From positions 2,516,001-2,580,000 of the forward strand of contig CP014609.1 in the NCBI GenBank assembly GCA_001586195.1: a stretch of 64,000 bases of DNA, written 5' to 3'. This stretch comes from Solibacillus silvestris (lineage in GTDB: Bacteria; Bacillota; Bacilli; Bacillales_A; Planococcaceae). Below are positions 19,338 through 28,236 of this stretch, piece by piece; position 1 is the stretch's first letter; the number at the start of each line of letters is the position of its first letter. Made by a program: the position numbers and the translations under genes. The notes beneath the pieces were generated by a model that was not told where the DNA came from, made no database searches, and worked only from the letters and a program-made list of their open reading frames with translations.

Positions 19338-19844
19338 TTATTTTGCAAGAGCTTTTACTGCTTCAATAGCAGCATCATAATTCGGGTGGTCTGTACCTTC
19401 TGGAACATATTCCACATAAGCAACTTTGCCAGTTTCATCAACAACAAAAATTGAACGTGCTAAAAGGCGTAATTCTTTCATATGTACGCCATATGCTTCA
19501 CCGAATGATGCATCGCGGTGGTCTGATACTGTTACAACATTATCGATACCCGCAGCTCCACACCAACGTTTTTGAGCAAATGGTAAATCCATTGACACTG
19601 TATAAATTACAACATTGTCACCTAAGTTAGCCGCCGCTTCGTTAAATGTACGAGTTTGCTTATCACAAACACCTGTATCCAATGAAGGAACAACTGAGAA
19701 TAATCGAATTTTACCTTCAGAATCTTTTAAAGTTACTTCTGATAAATCGTTTGCAACCACTGTAAAGTCCGGTGCTTGATCACCAACTTTTACCTCATTA
19801 CCGATTAGTGTTACTGGACTGTTTTTAAATGTTACTTGTGCCAT
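19338..19844 (-). CDS. tpx: Thiol peroxidase Tpx
   Basis: Tpx is an atypical two-cysteine peroxiredoxin that reduces hydrogen and lipid hydroperoxides in the cytosol with thioredoxin as donor. The 168-residue product has the peroxidatic Cys60 in SLDTGVCDKQTRTFN and the resolving Cys95 in QKRWCGAAG, plus SMDLPFAQ ahead of it. The ATG at 19844 follows AGGAGG by seven bases. Its own promoter and terminator flank it. Neighbours ytxK and yteJ-sppA are the same as in B. subtilis. Confidence 0.96.
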   Translation of the reverse strand: MAQVTFKNSPVTLIGNEVKVGDQAPDFTVVANDLSEVTLKDSEGKIRLFSVVPSLDTGVCDKQTRTFNEAAANLGDNVVIYTVSMDLPFAQKRWCGAAGIDNVVTVSDHRDASFGEAYGVHMKELRLLARSIFVVDETGKVAYVEYVPEGTDHPNYDAAIEAVKALAK

Positions 19845-19870
19845 ATTAAACGCCTCCTTTATATTCCCTA

Positions 19871-19900
19871 ATATTACTAAAAAAGATTTAGCAATTGCAA
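19871..19900 (-). promoter_or_regulatory. Candidate sigma-A promoter of tpx
   Basis: On the minus strand TTGCAA (19895-19900) and TAATAT (19871-19876) are 18 bp apart, about 30 bp upstream of the ribosome binding site. Both hexamers are near consensus. Confidence 0.5.
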
Positions 19901-19942
19901 CTAACTGAGCTTATATTCATTAAATAAAGAAGAGAAAAAGAA

Positions 19943-19983
19943 AAGAGCTGTTTTTATAAGACGAATCTTACAAAACAGCTCTT
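19943..19983 (-). terminator. Intrinsic terminator after yteJ
   Basis: AAGAGCTGTTTT pairs with AAAACAGCTCTT; it lies 50 bp past the yteJ stop and a T-rich run follows on the minus strand. Confidence 0.8.
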
Positions 19984-20033
19984 CTCTTGCTTAGAAGGTG
20001 TCGATAGTAAATTATTTCCCCTTCTATTCATTT

Positions 20034-20525
20034 TCAAACATCTTTTGTATAAATATTTTCATGAACAACGACCGTATCCGCAAAATAATCGGCAATACTT
20101 TTATTGTTCGGTGAAAAGGCTACGATTAAATACGGCAAGTATAATAATGTGCCGTTGATAAATCGACCTACCCCTTCACGAAATAGCACGGTCATCCAAT
20201 CCAGCGCTTCCCCGTCATCTTTTTCAACCTTTATACCAAACGTCATTTTCCCTATGGTTTGCTTGAAAAATTTTGTCATGAGCACAAAATAAGCGTAGAA
20301 AATAATTCCCGAAAGAATTGTCATCGGCGCGTACCACACATCGCTGGCAACACTCCAATTCATCAATGCAAATACCGGCCTAATCGAGACGCCGATAATG
20401 GCACTTATTACAATTGAATCCAACAGAAATGCCCAGAAGCGCATCCAGAAGCCGGCTGTTTTTTGTTTAATAGAAGGCGGCTTTACGACAGATGCTTCAT
20501 CCACTACTTCGATTATGTCAGTCAT
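20034..20525 (-). CDS. yteJ: RDD-family membrane protein YteJ
   Basis: The 163-residue protein has a charged N-terminal 25 residues, then the RDD signature FWMRFWAFLLDSIVISAI with Arg and Asp, and three to four membrane helices; RFINGTLLYLPYLIVAF is the last. RDD proteins are poorly characterised membrane proteins; some are linked to Na+/H+ exchange. It begins 15 bp after the sppA stop and has AGGAGG nine bases ahead of the ATG at 20525, so it is co-transcribed with sppA, as in B. subtilis. YteJ has been implicated with SppA in lantibiotic resistance there. Confidence 0.88.
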   Translation of the reverse strand: MTDIIEVVDEASVVKPPSIKQKTAGFWMRFWAFLLDSIVISAIIGVSIRPVFALMNWSVASDVWYAPMTILSGIIFYAYFVLMTKFFKQTIGKMTFGIKVEKDDGEALDWMTVLFREGVGRFINGTLLYLPYLIVAFSPNNKSIADYFADTVVVHENIYTKDV

Positions 20526-20539
20526 CGTAATCCCTCCTA

Positions 20540-21550
20540 TTAGTAGTCACCATATAAATACATCATACGAGGTGAATTTGTCGTTGAAATAATTTTGGAC
20601 AATACTTCAGACTCAGCAGATGGTCGTAGCATAGAACCTAGTTTTACACCTAATAAAGAACCCCAGCTTGATGTATCCATTGTATATTCAAACAGCTCTG
20701 CATCTTCCAATCCGAAATCTTTACGTAATGCATTAATTGTAGCTTCTTCATTTCCAATTTCATCCACCAACCCTGCTCGCAGTGCCTGAGTACCGCCTAA
20801 TACACGGCCATCCGCCACTTTCTTCACTTGCGCTTCAGACATATTACGCCCAGCTTCGATAATATCGACAAAATGCTCATATGATTCATCAATCATTTCC
20901 TGCAGCATCGCAAGTTCCTCTTTTGTAGAAGGTCGTACACCGCCAAACATGTCTTTATGTTCGCCTGATTTGATTGTTTCAAACTCGACACCGAAATTTT
21001 CGGCTAATTTCCCATAATTAATCGATTGCATAATCACACCGATTGAACCGGTAATTGTTTCTCGTTGTGCAAAAATCTTATCTGCTGGTGCTGAAATATA
21101 ATAACCTCCGGAAGCAGCCATTGATCCCATTGATACATAAATCGGGATTTGTTTTTCCTCTTTTATTTTCAATAGTTTTTGGTAAATTTCCTCTGATTCA
21201 ATGACACCGCCACCTGGAGTGTTTACAGATAATACAACCCCTTTAATTGTATCGTCTTCAAGTACAGCATCCAATTGTTCCATAAACTGCTGGTGGTTGT
21301 AATCAACAGTTTCCCAAATGCTTGGTTCTCCTACATCCTGAATTACGCCATCTACCGTTAAATGCGCAATTCGATTCGTTAAGTCTCCCGTTTCCACTAC
21401 GCTTTCGTATGTGAGCGATTCCGTACCCATCAAATTGTCGATACTAGTAAAGAAATCGGTCTTGAAAATCGAAATAATCGTATTGATCCCAATAGAGAAA
21501 AATAATAATACGGCAGCAATAATGAGTGCCACAACTCGTTTTGTATTCAT
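20540..21550 (-). CDS. sppA: Signal peptide peptidase SppA
   Basis: SppA cleaves remnant signal peptides at the membrane using a Ser-Lys dyad. The 336 residues have one N-terminal membrane helix (about 5-25). The nucleophile Ser is in GSMAASGGYYISAPAD near residue 148, and the general-base Lys in IKSGEHKDMFGG near 200. ETITGSIGVIMQ lies between them. The ATG at 21550 is preferred because AGGAGG lies seven bases ahead; the GTG at 21556 overlaps that signal's spacing. It heads the sppA-yteJ operon. Confidence 0.94.
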   Translation of the reverse strand: MNTKRVVALIIAAVLLFFSIGINTIISIFKTDFFTSIDNLMGTESLTYESVVETGDLTNRIAHLTVDGVIQDVGEPSIWETVDYNHQQFMEQLDAVLEDDTIKGVVLSVNTPGGGVIESEEIYQKLLKIKEEKQIPIYVSMGSMAASGGYYISAPADKIFAQRETITGSIGVIMQSINYGKLAENFGVEFETIKSGEHKDMFGGVRPSTKEELAMLQEMIDESYEHFVDIIEAGRNMSEAQVKKVADGRVLGGTQALRAGLVDEIGNEEATINALRKDFGLEDAELFEYTMDTSSWGSLLGVKLGSMLRPSAESEVLSKIISTTNSPRMMYLYGDY

Positions 21551-21731
21551 TTTCACGCCTCCTCAATATATGTACGAAACTATTTTACAAAAAGTTTCAT
21601 CGAAAACCATTTCCTACAGCGATTTTGACATAATCCCACTTGATTAAGCAACCATACTTTAGGTTTTATCTAATGGCGAAGCCTCATTTCTATTAATTAA
21701 GCTCGGTTTAAACATGAATACTGGCAGAAAA

Positions 21732-21756
21732 AAAGGCGGCAAATTTCGCCACCTTT
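21732..21756 (-). terminator. Terminator after acyl-CoA synthetase gene
   Basis: AAAGG-GGC pairs with GCC-CCTTT around one mismatch, followed on the minus strand by a T run. It lies about 45 bp past the stop. Confidence 0.65.
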
Positions 21757-21799
21757 TATTCATTACCCGGGAAATATTTGTCGAGCAATGGTATTTCCC

Positions 21800-23362
21800 T
21801 TACTTTACACGCAATTCAACACGACGGATTTTCCCTGAAATTGTTTTAGGTAATTCATCTAAAAACTCTATAATTCGAGGATATTTATATGGTGCTGTCA
21901 GCTGTTTTACATGATTTTGCAGATCTTCTACAATTGTTGGGCTTTCTTTTAATGTAACATCTTTAAGGACGACAAATGCTTTTACAACATTACCTCGAAT
22001 TTCATCCGGACTTGCAACAACAGCACATTCCTGTACAGCAGGGTGCTTCGTTAAAGCATCCTCAACTTCAAACGGCCCAATTGTATAACCTGATGAAATA
22101 ATAATGTCATCATTACGGCCTTCAAACCAGAAATAGCCGTCTTCATCCTTTATCGCTCGGTCGCCTGTTACATACCAATCCCCGCGATATTGAATCGCTG
22201 TACGTTCAGGATCTTTATAATACCCTTTAAATAGTGCAGGTGTCGATTTGTGTACTGCGATATCACCAACTTCACCTACCGGGACAGGCTCACCATCTTC
22301 ATTGATTAAATCAATGATATTTCCCGGAGTCGGTTTCCCCATGGAGCCGGGACGCAATTCCATGTTTAACAATGTTCCGATCAATAATGTATTTTCTGTT
22401 TGGCCATAGCCATCACGGACAGTTAACTGATGTTCACGTTCGAACGTTTCAATTACTTCACGGTTTAATGGCTCACCTGCCGAGACAGCGCTGCGCAATG
22501 AAGTTAAATTAAATGTATTTAACTGATCTAACTTCGCCATCATTCGATATTCTGTCGGTGTACAGCAAAGCACATTGATGTGTTGCTGCTCTATTAAATG
22601 TAAAAACTGTTTAGGGTCAAACTTCCCTTTATATACAAATCCTGTTGCGCCACTGCCTAATACAGCAAGAAACGGACTCCAAATCCATTTTTGCCATCCT
22701 GGAGCTGCAGTTGCCCATACCGTATCACCATCACGTACGCCAAGCCACTCCGCAGCCGTTGTACGTAAATGTGCATATCCCCAGCCATGTGAGTGCATTA
22801 CAGCTTTAGGATTTCCTGTTGTGCCTGATGTATAGGCTAAAAAAGCAAGATCATGTGCTGTCGTCTCAACAGAATCGAACTCGTTTGACTGTTGCTCTGC
22901 AAGCGCCATTAATGAAGTCCATCCTTCTTTTTCTTTTCCGACAATAAAGCATTCTACATTCGCTAAATTTTCTACATGTTCAAATTCATATACGAATTGT
23001 TCCATCACGATAATCGCCTTAGCCTCAGAATGATTTAGTCGATAATCAATATCTTTAGCTCGCAGCAACTCCGAACTTGGAATAATGACCAATCCTGCTT
23101 TTAATGCCCCAATATAAGAAACATATGCTTCTAAACAGCGAGGCAGCATAATTAAAATGACATCACCTTTTTTTAGTCCTTGTGCATAAAAGGCATTTGC
23201 TGCCTGATTTGCTCTTTGTAGTAACTCTTCGTATGTATAACGCTCTTGGTGTCCATTTTCTTCTTGAAAAATTAACGCTGTTTTCGATTCTTTATTATCG
23301 TGTTTTTCAAATTCATTCACAATATTATAAATTTCCGGTGCAACTAATTGATTTTCATTCAT
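21800..23362 (-). CDS. mbcS: Acyl-CoA synthetase MbcS-like
   Basis: This 520-residue member of the ANL superfamily forms an acyl-adenylate and then an acyl-CoA. Core motifs are AYTSGTTGNPKAVMHSHG (A3), DGYGQTENTL (A5), YVTGDRAIKDEDGYFWFEGRNDD (A7-A8) and, at the end, ELPKTISGKIRRVELR with the catalytic Lys (A10). B. subtilis MbcS (YtcI) occupies the same place between sppA and sspA and activates 2-methylbutyrate and isobutyrate for branched-chain fatty acids; the substrate here is inferred from position. The ATG at 23362 has AAAGGGGAG nine bases upstream; the 29 codons before it are not family-like. A sigma-A promoter is seen just upstream. The NAD kinase gene found there in B. subtilis is absent. 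Confidence 0.87.
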   Translation of the reverse strand: MNENQLVAPEIYNIVNEFEKHDNKESKTALIFQEENGHQERYTYEELLQRANQAANAFYAQGLKKGDVILIMLPRCLEAYVSYIGALKAGLVIIPSSELLRAKDIDYRLNHSEAKAIIVMEQFVYEFEHVENLANVECFIVGKEKEGWTSLMALAEQQSNEFDSVETTAHDLAFLAYTSGTTGNPKAVMHSHGWGYAHLRTTAAEWLGVRDGDTVWATAAPGWQKWIWSPFLAVLGSGATGFVYKGKFDPKQFLHLIEQQHINVLCCTPTEYRMMAKLDQLNTFNLTSLRSAVSAGEPLNREVIETFEREHQLTVRDGYGQTENTLLIGTLLNMELRPGSMGKPTPGNIIDLINEDGEPVPVGEVGDIAVHKSTPALFKGYYKDPERTAIQYRGDWYVTGDRAIKDEDGYFWFEGRNDDIIISSGYTIGPFEVEDALTKHPAVQECAVVASPDEIRGNVVKAFVVLKDVTLKESPTIVEDLQNHVKQLTAPYKYPRIIEFLDELPKTISGKIRRVELRVK

Positions 23363-23407
23363 TTTTAATACTCCCCTTTGTTTAAAAAAAATGAGCCTTA
23401 CCTTATT

Positions 23408-23436
23408 AGTATAATAATCCTTCTCGTTAATATCAA
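23408..23436 (-). promoter_or_regulatory. Sigma-A promoter of mbcS
   Basis: On the minus strand TTGATA (23431-23436) and TATACT (23408-23413) are exactly 17 bp apart, about 45 bp ahead of the start codon. The -10 lies within the near-palindrome TTATTAGTATAATAA. Confidence 0.65.
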
Positions 23437-23495
23437 AATATTCCGCCACTTTTTATTGCATAACAAAAAATATTTGTTACCAAAATAAAAAGAAA

Positions 23496-23514
23496 CGCTA
23501 CTTTAAAAGTAGCG
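23496..23514 (-). terminator. Intrinsic terminator after SASP gene
   Basis: CGCTACTTT pairs with AAAGTAGCG around one base; it lies 20 bp past the stop, and a T-rich tract follows on the minus strand. Confidence 0.75.
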
Positions 23515-23533
23515 CTCCTTTTTTAAAAACGGA

Positions 23534-23740
23534 TTATTGGTTTTGGTTGCCGCGTAATTGCTGCTCTGCCATCTGTACTAGGCGTTTCGTAATTTCGCCA
23601 CCTACAGAACCGTTTGCACGAGATGATGCGTCAGGACCTAATTGTACGCCAAATTCTTGTGCGATTTCGTATTTCATTTGGTCTAAAGCTTGTTGTGCAC
23701 CAGGTACACGTAATTTGTTTGAGCTGTTGTTGTTTGCCAT
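23534..23740 (-). CDS. Small acid-soluble spore protein, alpha/beta type
   Basis: The 68-residue product is a typical alpha/beta SASP, which coats spore DNA and protects it from UV. It has the conserved [19 protein letters not shown], whose EIA context is the GPR protease cleavage site, and [17 protein letters not shown]-type sequence with the second conserved block. The ATG at 23740 has AGGAGG nine bases upstream; eight upstream codons are rejected. A sigma-G-type promoter precedes it, so expression in the forespore is expected. It sits where sspA lies in B. subtilis, between mbcS and thiI. Confidence 0.93.
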   Translation of the reverse strand: MANNNSSNKLRVPGAQQALDQMKYEIAQEFGVQLGPDASSRANGSVGGEITKRLVQMAEQQLRGNQNQ

Positions 23741-23764
23741 CTGTCTCTCACCTCCTTGTGACAT

Positions 23765-23794
23765 TAGAATGCACCGGGAGGAAAGATTAATACA
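23765..23794 (-). promoter_or_regulatory. Candidate sigma-G promoter of SASP gene
   Basis: On the minus strand TGTATT (23789-23794) and CATTCTA (23765-23771) are 17 bp apart. The forespore sigma-G consensus is about TGHATR and CATNHTA, so both boxes fit. The -10 ends 25 bp before the start codon. Confidence 0.6.
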
Positions 23795-23850
23795 TAAAAA
23801 ACACAGGTAAATTATAGTTTCATTAGGAAATCATTATCAGTTTCTAAAAA

Positions 23851-25062
23851 TTATAGTAAATCCGCGAATTTATCTTCTTTTACTTCCTTCTGAGGGAACT
23901 GATATACTTCGCGGTTTTTAACGGCACGATCAATTAATTCATCGAATTCCGTAAAGCTTTCAAAACGCTGAACTTTTTCTAATTTCGGTTTTGTTTTTGG
24001 ACTAGACGGTGTAAATATTGTACAGCAATCCTCAAATGGCTGGATTGATGTTTCGTATGTGCCAATATCTTTTGCGATTTTGATAATGTCATTTTTATCT
24101 GCTGAAATTAGCGGACGTAAAATTGGTGTATTTGTCACATCATTAATTGCAGTTAGGCTTTCCAATGTTTGTGAAGCGACTTGTCCTAGGCTTTCACCTG
24201 TTACAATACCTAATGCGCCAACTTCTTCACGCACTTTATCGGCTACTTTCATCATCATACGACGTGTTGATGTCATTGACATATTGTCTGGGACTGCATC
24301 TTTTACTGCTACTTGCAGTTCTGTAAACGGAATAACATGCAGGCGAATATTTGCACCGAATTTTGTTAGTTCATTTGCAAGCTCTTTAACTTTCTGTAAA
24401 GCATTATCGCTTGTATACGGAGGACTGAAGAAATGAATCGCATCCAGTCGAACGCCACGTTTCATCATTAAGTAACCGGCAACTGGACTATCGATACCGC
24501 CTGAAAGCATTAACAGCGATCGTCCATTTGATCCAATCGGCATTCCTCCAGCACCTTGAATTACTTGCGCCATCATATAGATTGCATCTTCACGAACTTC
24601 AATTCGCAATGCGAAATCCGGATTTTTCACCTGTACTTTAAAGTTAGGGAAATTCGGTAAAATTGTAGCTCCCATTTCACGCTGTAATTCATGTGTGTTT
24701 AATGGGAATGTTTTATCTGTACGATGTACTTCAACTTTAAACGTTAAATCACCTTTTTCACGATAGTCTTCTAAAATTTCAAAGGCTAAAGCTTTCATTA
24801 CATCCAAATCTTTTTCACAAGAAGCGACAGGGCTGATTGATTGAATACCGAAAACATGTGGTAAACGATCCATCAGTACATCAAATTTCTCTTTATTTTC
24901 AACTTCAATAAACATACGGTCACGCTCTGCACGAATTTTTAGTGGTGCAATATCATTAAATGAATAACGGACATTATCGCGTAAACGGCTGATAAAATCT
25001 TTTTTGTTTCGACCTTTTGTTGATAATTCACCATAGCGAACTAATATTTCCTTAAAAATCAT
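23851..25062 (-). CDS. thiI: tRNA 4-thiouridine synthetase ThiI
   Basis: ThiI adenylates U8 of tRNA and inserts sulfur to make 4-thiouridine. The 403 residues hold an N-terminal ferredoxin-like segment, a THUMP domain (about 60-165) and the PP-loop ATP pyrophosphatase with LMLSGGIDSPVAGYLMMKRG near residue 185. As in other Bacilli there is no rhodanese domain, so sulfur should come from a partner, here NifZ. thiI overlaps the end of nifZ by four bases (ATGA), showing translational coupling and a shared function. The C-terminal tail is charged. Confidence 0.95.
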   Translation of the reverse strand: MIFKEILVRYGELSTKGRNKKDFISRLRDNVRYSFNDIAPLKIRAERDRMFIEVENKEKFDVLMDRLPHVFGIQSISPVASCEKDLDVMKALAFEILEDYREKGDLTFKVEVHRTDKTFPLNTHELQREMGATILPNFPNFKVQVKNPDFALRIEVREDAIYMMAQVIQGAGGMPIGSNGRSLLMLSGGIDSPVAGYLMMKRGVRLDAIHFFSPPYTSDNALQKVKELANELTKFGANIRLHVIPFTELQVAVKDAVPDNMSMTSTRRMMMKVADKVREEVGALGIVTGESLGQVASQTLESLTAINDVTNTPILRPLISADKNDIIKIAKDIGTYETSIQPFEDCCTIFTPSSPKTKPKLEKVQRFESFTEFDELIDRAVKNREVYQFPQKEVKEDKFADLL

Positions 25063-26207
25063 TGCATTATTTCTCCTTTTAATTCTTTCATTACGATTGT
25101 AAATTGCTTTTTGAATGAAGCAATATCTTCGTCAGTATTAATTGCGCCTAAACTTAAACGAAGGACACCGTTTTTAAAGCGACTATCGATATTCAATGCT
25201 TCCACAACATGGCTTGTTTTCGTTTGTTTTGACGAACATGCACTTGATGTTGAAACGATAATATCACGTTTTTGTAATGCATTTATTAAAATTTCACCTT
25301 TAAGTCCTCTAACACTAAAAGATAAAATATGCGGTGCGCCATCTTTTGGCGAAAGGACATATACTTCCTGACCAAATTGCTCAAAGAAATGATGGAGATC
25401 TGCAGACCATTTTTTAAAGTTCTCAAAATTCTCCGGCATTCCTTCTACTGCTAAACGGGCCGCTTTTGCCAATGAAACAGCTTGCGGTACTGCAACCGTA
25501 CCACTTCTTAATCCGAACTCTTGTCCACCACCAACAATAAATGCTTTCAGTTGAGGTTTTTTACGGAATGCCAACAGGCCACTCCCTTTTAAGCCTTGAA
25601 TTTTATGTCCTGAAATCGAAATGACATCGGGACCATTATCCCCATCAAAAATGACTGGCAGCTTTCCGAAACTTTGAATCGCATCAACATGAAACATTGC
25701 CTGGCATGTACGATGAATGATTTGTGCCGCTTCTTTAATTGGCTGAACAGCTCCAATTTCATTGTTTACATGCATAATGCTCACGATGATTGTATCTTTG
25801 CGAAGCTTTTGCTGTAATTCCTCTAAAGAAATGACCCCATATTTGTTTACTTTCAAGTAGTCAATTTCATAACCTTCCTCTTCCAAACGCTTGACCGCTT
25901 CCAATATCGAAGGATGTTCTATTTCTGTCGTAATAATATGCTTGCCTCTAAAATTACTAGATTTTGCAAGACCAAAAAGCGCGGCATTATTCGATTCCGT
26001 ACCTCCGGATGTAAATAAAATATTCTTTTCGTCTGTATGAAGAATATTTGCCAATTGCTCACGAGCTTTTGTTAATAAAGCATTTGACTCGACTCCTGCA
26101 CGGTGAATCGATGCAGGGTTGGCGTAATATTGTTCATTTACTAACATAAATGTAGCCAAGACATCTTTGTGCGGTTTTGTTGTCGCACTATTATCTAAAT
26201 ATATCAT
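25059..26207 (-). CDS. nifZ: Cysteine desulfurase, NifZ/IscS family
   Basis: The enzyme takes sulfur from cysteine as a protein persulfide and makes alanine, using pyridoxal phosphate. Of 382 residues the key ones are the PLP lysine in SISGHKIQGLKGSG near residue 203 and the persulfide Cys in STSSACSSKQTKTSH near 325. The start YLDNSATTKPH is typical. In B. subtilis NifZ and ThiI suffice for 4-thiouridine formation, and here the two genes overlap by four bases. The ATG at 26207 has a weak AAGGTTGAG signal eight bases upstream. Confidence 0.94.
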   Translation of the reverse strand: MIYLDNSATTKPHKDVLATFMLVNEQYYANPASIHRAGVESNALLTKAREQLANILHTDEKNILFTSGGTESNNAALFGLAKSSNFRGKHIITTEIEHPSILEAVKRLEEEGYEIDYLKVNKYGVISLEELQQKLRKDTIIVSIMHVNNEIGAVQPIKEAAQIIHRTCQAMFHVDAIQSFGKLPVIFDGDNGPDVISISGHKIQGLKGSGLLAFRKKPQLKAFIVGGGQEFGLRSGTVAVPQAVSLAKAARLAVEGMPENFENFKKWSADLHHFFEQFGQEVYVLSPKDGAPHILSFSVRGLKGEILINALQKRDIIVSTSSACSSKQTKTSHVVEALNIDSRFKNGVLRLSLGAINTDEDIASFKKQFTIVMKELKGEIMQ

Positions 26208-26293
26208 CTATACTCAACCTTCTTTATTAAAACTAATTTTCCGTAATCTATTAACATTACAGAGTTGCCTGCAATCATCACTTACCAAAGAGA

Positions 26294-26334
26294 GAGGTTG
26301 TGTTAATAGTCAATTTGACTATTAACACAACCTC
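26294..26334. repeat. 41-bp perfect palindrome between ezrA and nifZ
   Basis: Arms of 20 bp (26294-26313 and 26315-26334, GAGGTTGTGTTAATAGTCAA and its exact complement) surround a single T. As RNA this would be a very stable hairpin. It lies about 58 bp past the ezrA stop and is probably its terminator, but on the minus strand only a weak TCTCTTTGG follows, not a proper T run. Confidence 0.85.
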
Positions 26335-26391
26335 ATAAATGTGCTTATTTATTATAACGCTAAATGGATCAACATGTAACCGTTATGCTTA

Positions 26392-28095
26392 TTATTTTGT
26401 AAGCAGCTGCTCCTGAACGAGCTCCTCAATACGTTTAATCGCATTAGGATCGATAATTTCAACCGCTTTTGCTGCATCTTCCAGTGCTTTTATGTAGCGG
26501 AATTTCTTAAATGCGTCTTCAGCTTCAAGTAAATTTTCATGTACTTGGCGGTTAGTTGCTCTGTAGCGGTTTCCAAACTGAATAAGACGCTCAATAATTA
26601 ATACGTTCTCTATCATTTCCTGTGCTTTTTCATGTGTTTCTTCAATCGATTGCTTTGCATTTAGTAAATGCTGGTTTACTTGGATAATATTCAACGGCAC
26701 TTCCTGTAAGCTTTGAACAACAACAAAAATCTGCTCTGCCGCCTCTTCTAATCTTGCATCCATTTCTTCCGGTATTCCAGGAATATTGGCACGTCCAAGC
26801 AGGCGTTCGGTATCTTGCAATAAGCGCTTTAAAGTTTCCAATTCAGCTCTTGCTTTATTTTCATCGATACGGAGATTTTTTAGTTTGTTAGAGAACTTTT
26901 CCTGTTCTTCAGCAATTTGCTCGATCTCATCAGTAATTTCTTTTAGCTCTTCCTGTAAGCTGGAGTAGGCAGACTTTTCTTCATGAACACGAGTTGATAA
27001 CAACTCATAGCGTCTTTGTAGAACTTCCAAGTGCTTTAAGCCCACTTTAGGAATTTCCGCCTCTCTGTCCTGCAAACGGTAGCTATGCTGTACATACGCG
27101 ACTTCATCATTAATGTCCTTTGTAAGGCGCATTACATCATTGATCACACTGTACATGCCAGAACAGTTGCGTTCCACATACTTTCTTGCCATTACTTCTT
27201 TTTCTAGCAAATTGTAAAAATGGTCGATTTCATCATTAATTGTTTCAATTCGTGGTGATACAGCCGGTAAGTTTAATTCAGCAATTGCCGCTTTTAACAT
27301 TTCCAGTTCATTCTCAAGCCCATTCAAATATTCAGTCAGTTCTAAATGGCGTAAATAATACTTTTGCTCTTCCATTTCACGCTGCCCATTACGAAGTTCA
27401 TGAATTGCGGTCGGAATTTTTGTTTGAATTTCCGTAAGCAGTGTCGGCACATCATTTAGTAAGCTGAAAATCTCCTGTGCTTCACTGTTTAACTGAAGAA
27501 CAATTTCACGTGCCTGCAAATAGTTGCCGTCTTTCGTTAACTCATCGAATTCTTCAAACTTTGGTATAAATTGCTCAAGCTTCTTTTCCAATGCTTCCAA
27601 GGCCGGACCAAATGAATGCTGGTGTGCCAAAATCGTCTTACGTGCAGAACGGTAATATTCTTTCAACTGCTCGATTTCAATACGGTTTTTCTCTTCACTG
27701 CCAATCAATTCATCCAGCTCTGTAATAATCTGCACACGTACTTGCTCACATTTTGCAAGCTCTTGCTCGATGTCACGTTCTGTATGTGTTGCTTTGTTAA
27801 ATTTAAATCGGTCGACAAATTCTTCCGCATCAAACAATAATTCGTCAATTTTCGGAATTTGCTTATCAACAACATCCAACCAACGATTACGCCAGTTTTC
27901 AAAAAGCTCTTCTGTTTGACCGTTCATATTAAGGGCTTTTACTTTTGCGAGCTCCTCAAAAATCGGGTAATGTTGTATTTGTAGTTTTTCCTTATCTAAT
28001 CGTCCTATTTCTGCATTATGCTTGCGTCTTACTACTAAGCCTGCCATTAATAATGCTAATAGTACGACGACAACAATGATGATATACTTTATCAT
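26392..28095 (-). CDS. ezrA: Septation ring formation regulator EzrA
   Basis: EzrA is a membrane-anchored negative regulator of FtsZ ring assembly and also links the divisome to wall synthesis in Gram-positives. The 567 residues begin with one membrane helix (about 3-21), and the rest is spectrin-like coiled coil rich in Glu, Lys, Gln and Leu, with IEQIAEEQEKFSNKLKNLRI as one heptad run. B. subtilis EzrA has 562. The ATG at 28095 has GGGGG six bases upstream, and the preceding ten codons have no family match. It is divergent from hisJ. The same neighbours occur in B. subtilis. Confidence 0.95.
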   Translation of the reverse strand: MIKYIIIVVVVLLALLMAGLVVRRKHNAEIGRLDKEKLQIQHYPIFEELAKVKALNMNGQTEELFENWRNRWLDVVDKQIPKIDELLFDAEEFVDRFKFNKATHTERDIEQELAKCEQVRVQIITELDELIGSEEKNRIEIEQLKEYYRSARKTILAHQHSFGPALEALEKKLEQFIPKFEEFDELTKDGNYLQAREIVLQLNSEAQEIFSLLNDVPTLLTEIQTKIPTAIHELRNGQREMEEQKYYLRHLELTEYLNGLENELEMLKAAIAELNLPAVSPRIETINDEIDHFYNLLEKEVMARKYVERNCSGMYSVINDVMRLTKDINDEVAYVQHSYRLQDREAEIPKVGLKHLEVLQRRYELLSTRVHEEKSAYSSLQEELKEITDEIEQIAEEQEKFSNKLKNLRIDENKARAELETLKRLLQDTERLLGRANIPGIPEEMDARLEEAAEQIFVVVQSLQEVPLNIIQVNQHLLNAKQSIEETHEKAQEMIENVLIIERLIQFGNRYRATNRQVHENLLEAEDAFKKFRYIKALEDAAKAVEIIDPNAIKRIEELVQEQLLTK

Positions 28096-28236
28096 TGTAA
28101 GCCCCCTAATCCCAAATAAAATCAATATTTTAGCTATATACGTATTATTTATAATAACATGTTTTCTAATATTTGTTTAACTATTTCCAGCTTTTTTTAC
28201 TTTTAAATACCATATTTTTGAAGGAAGGTCATTCAA

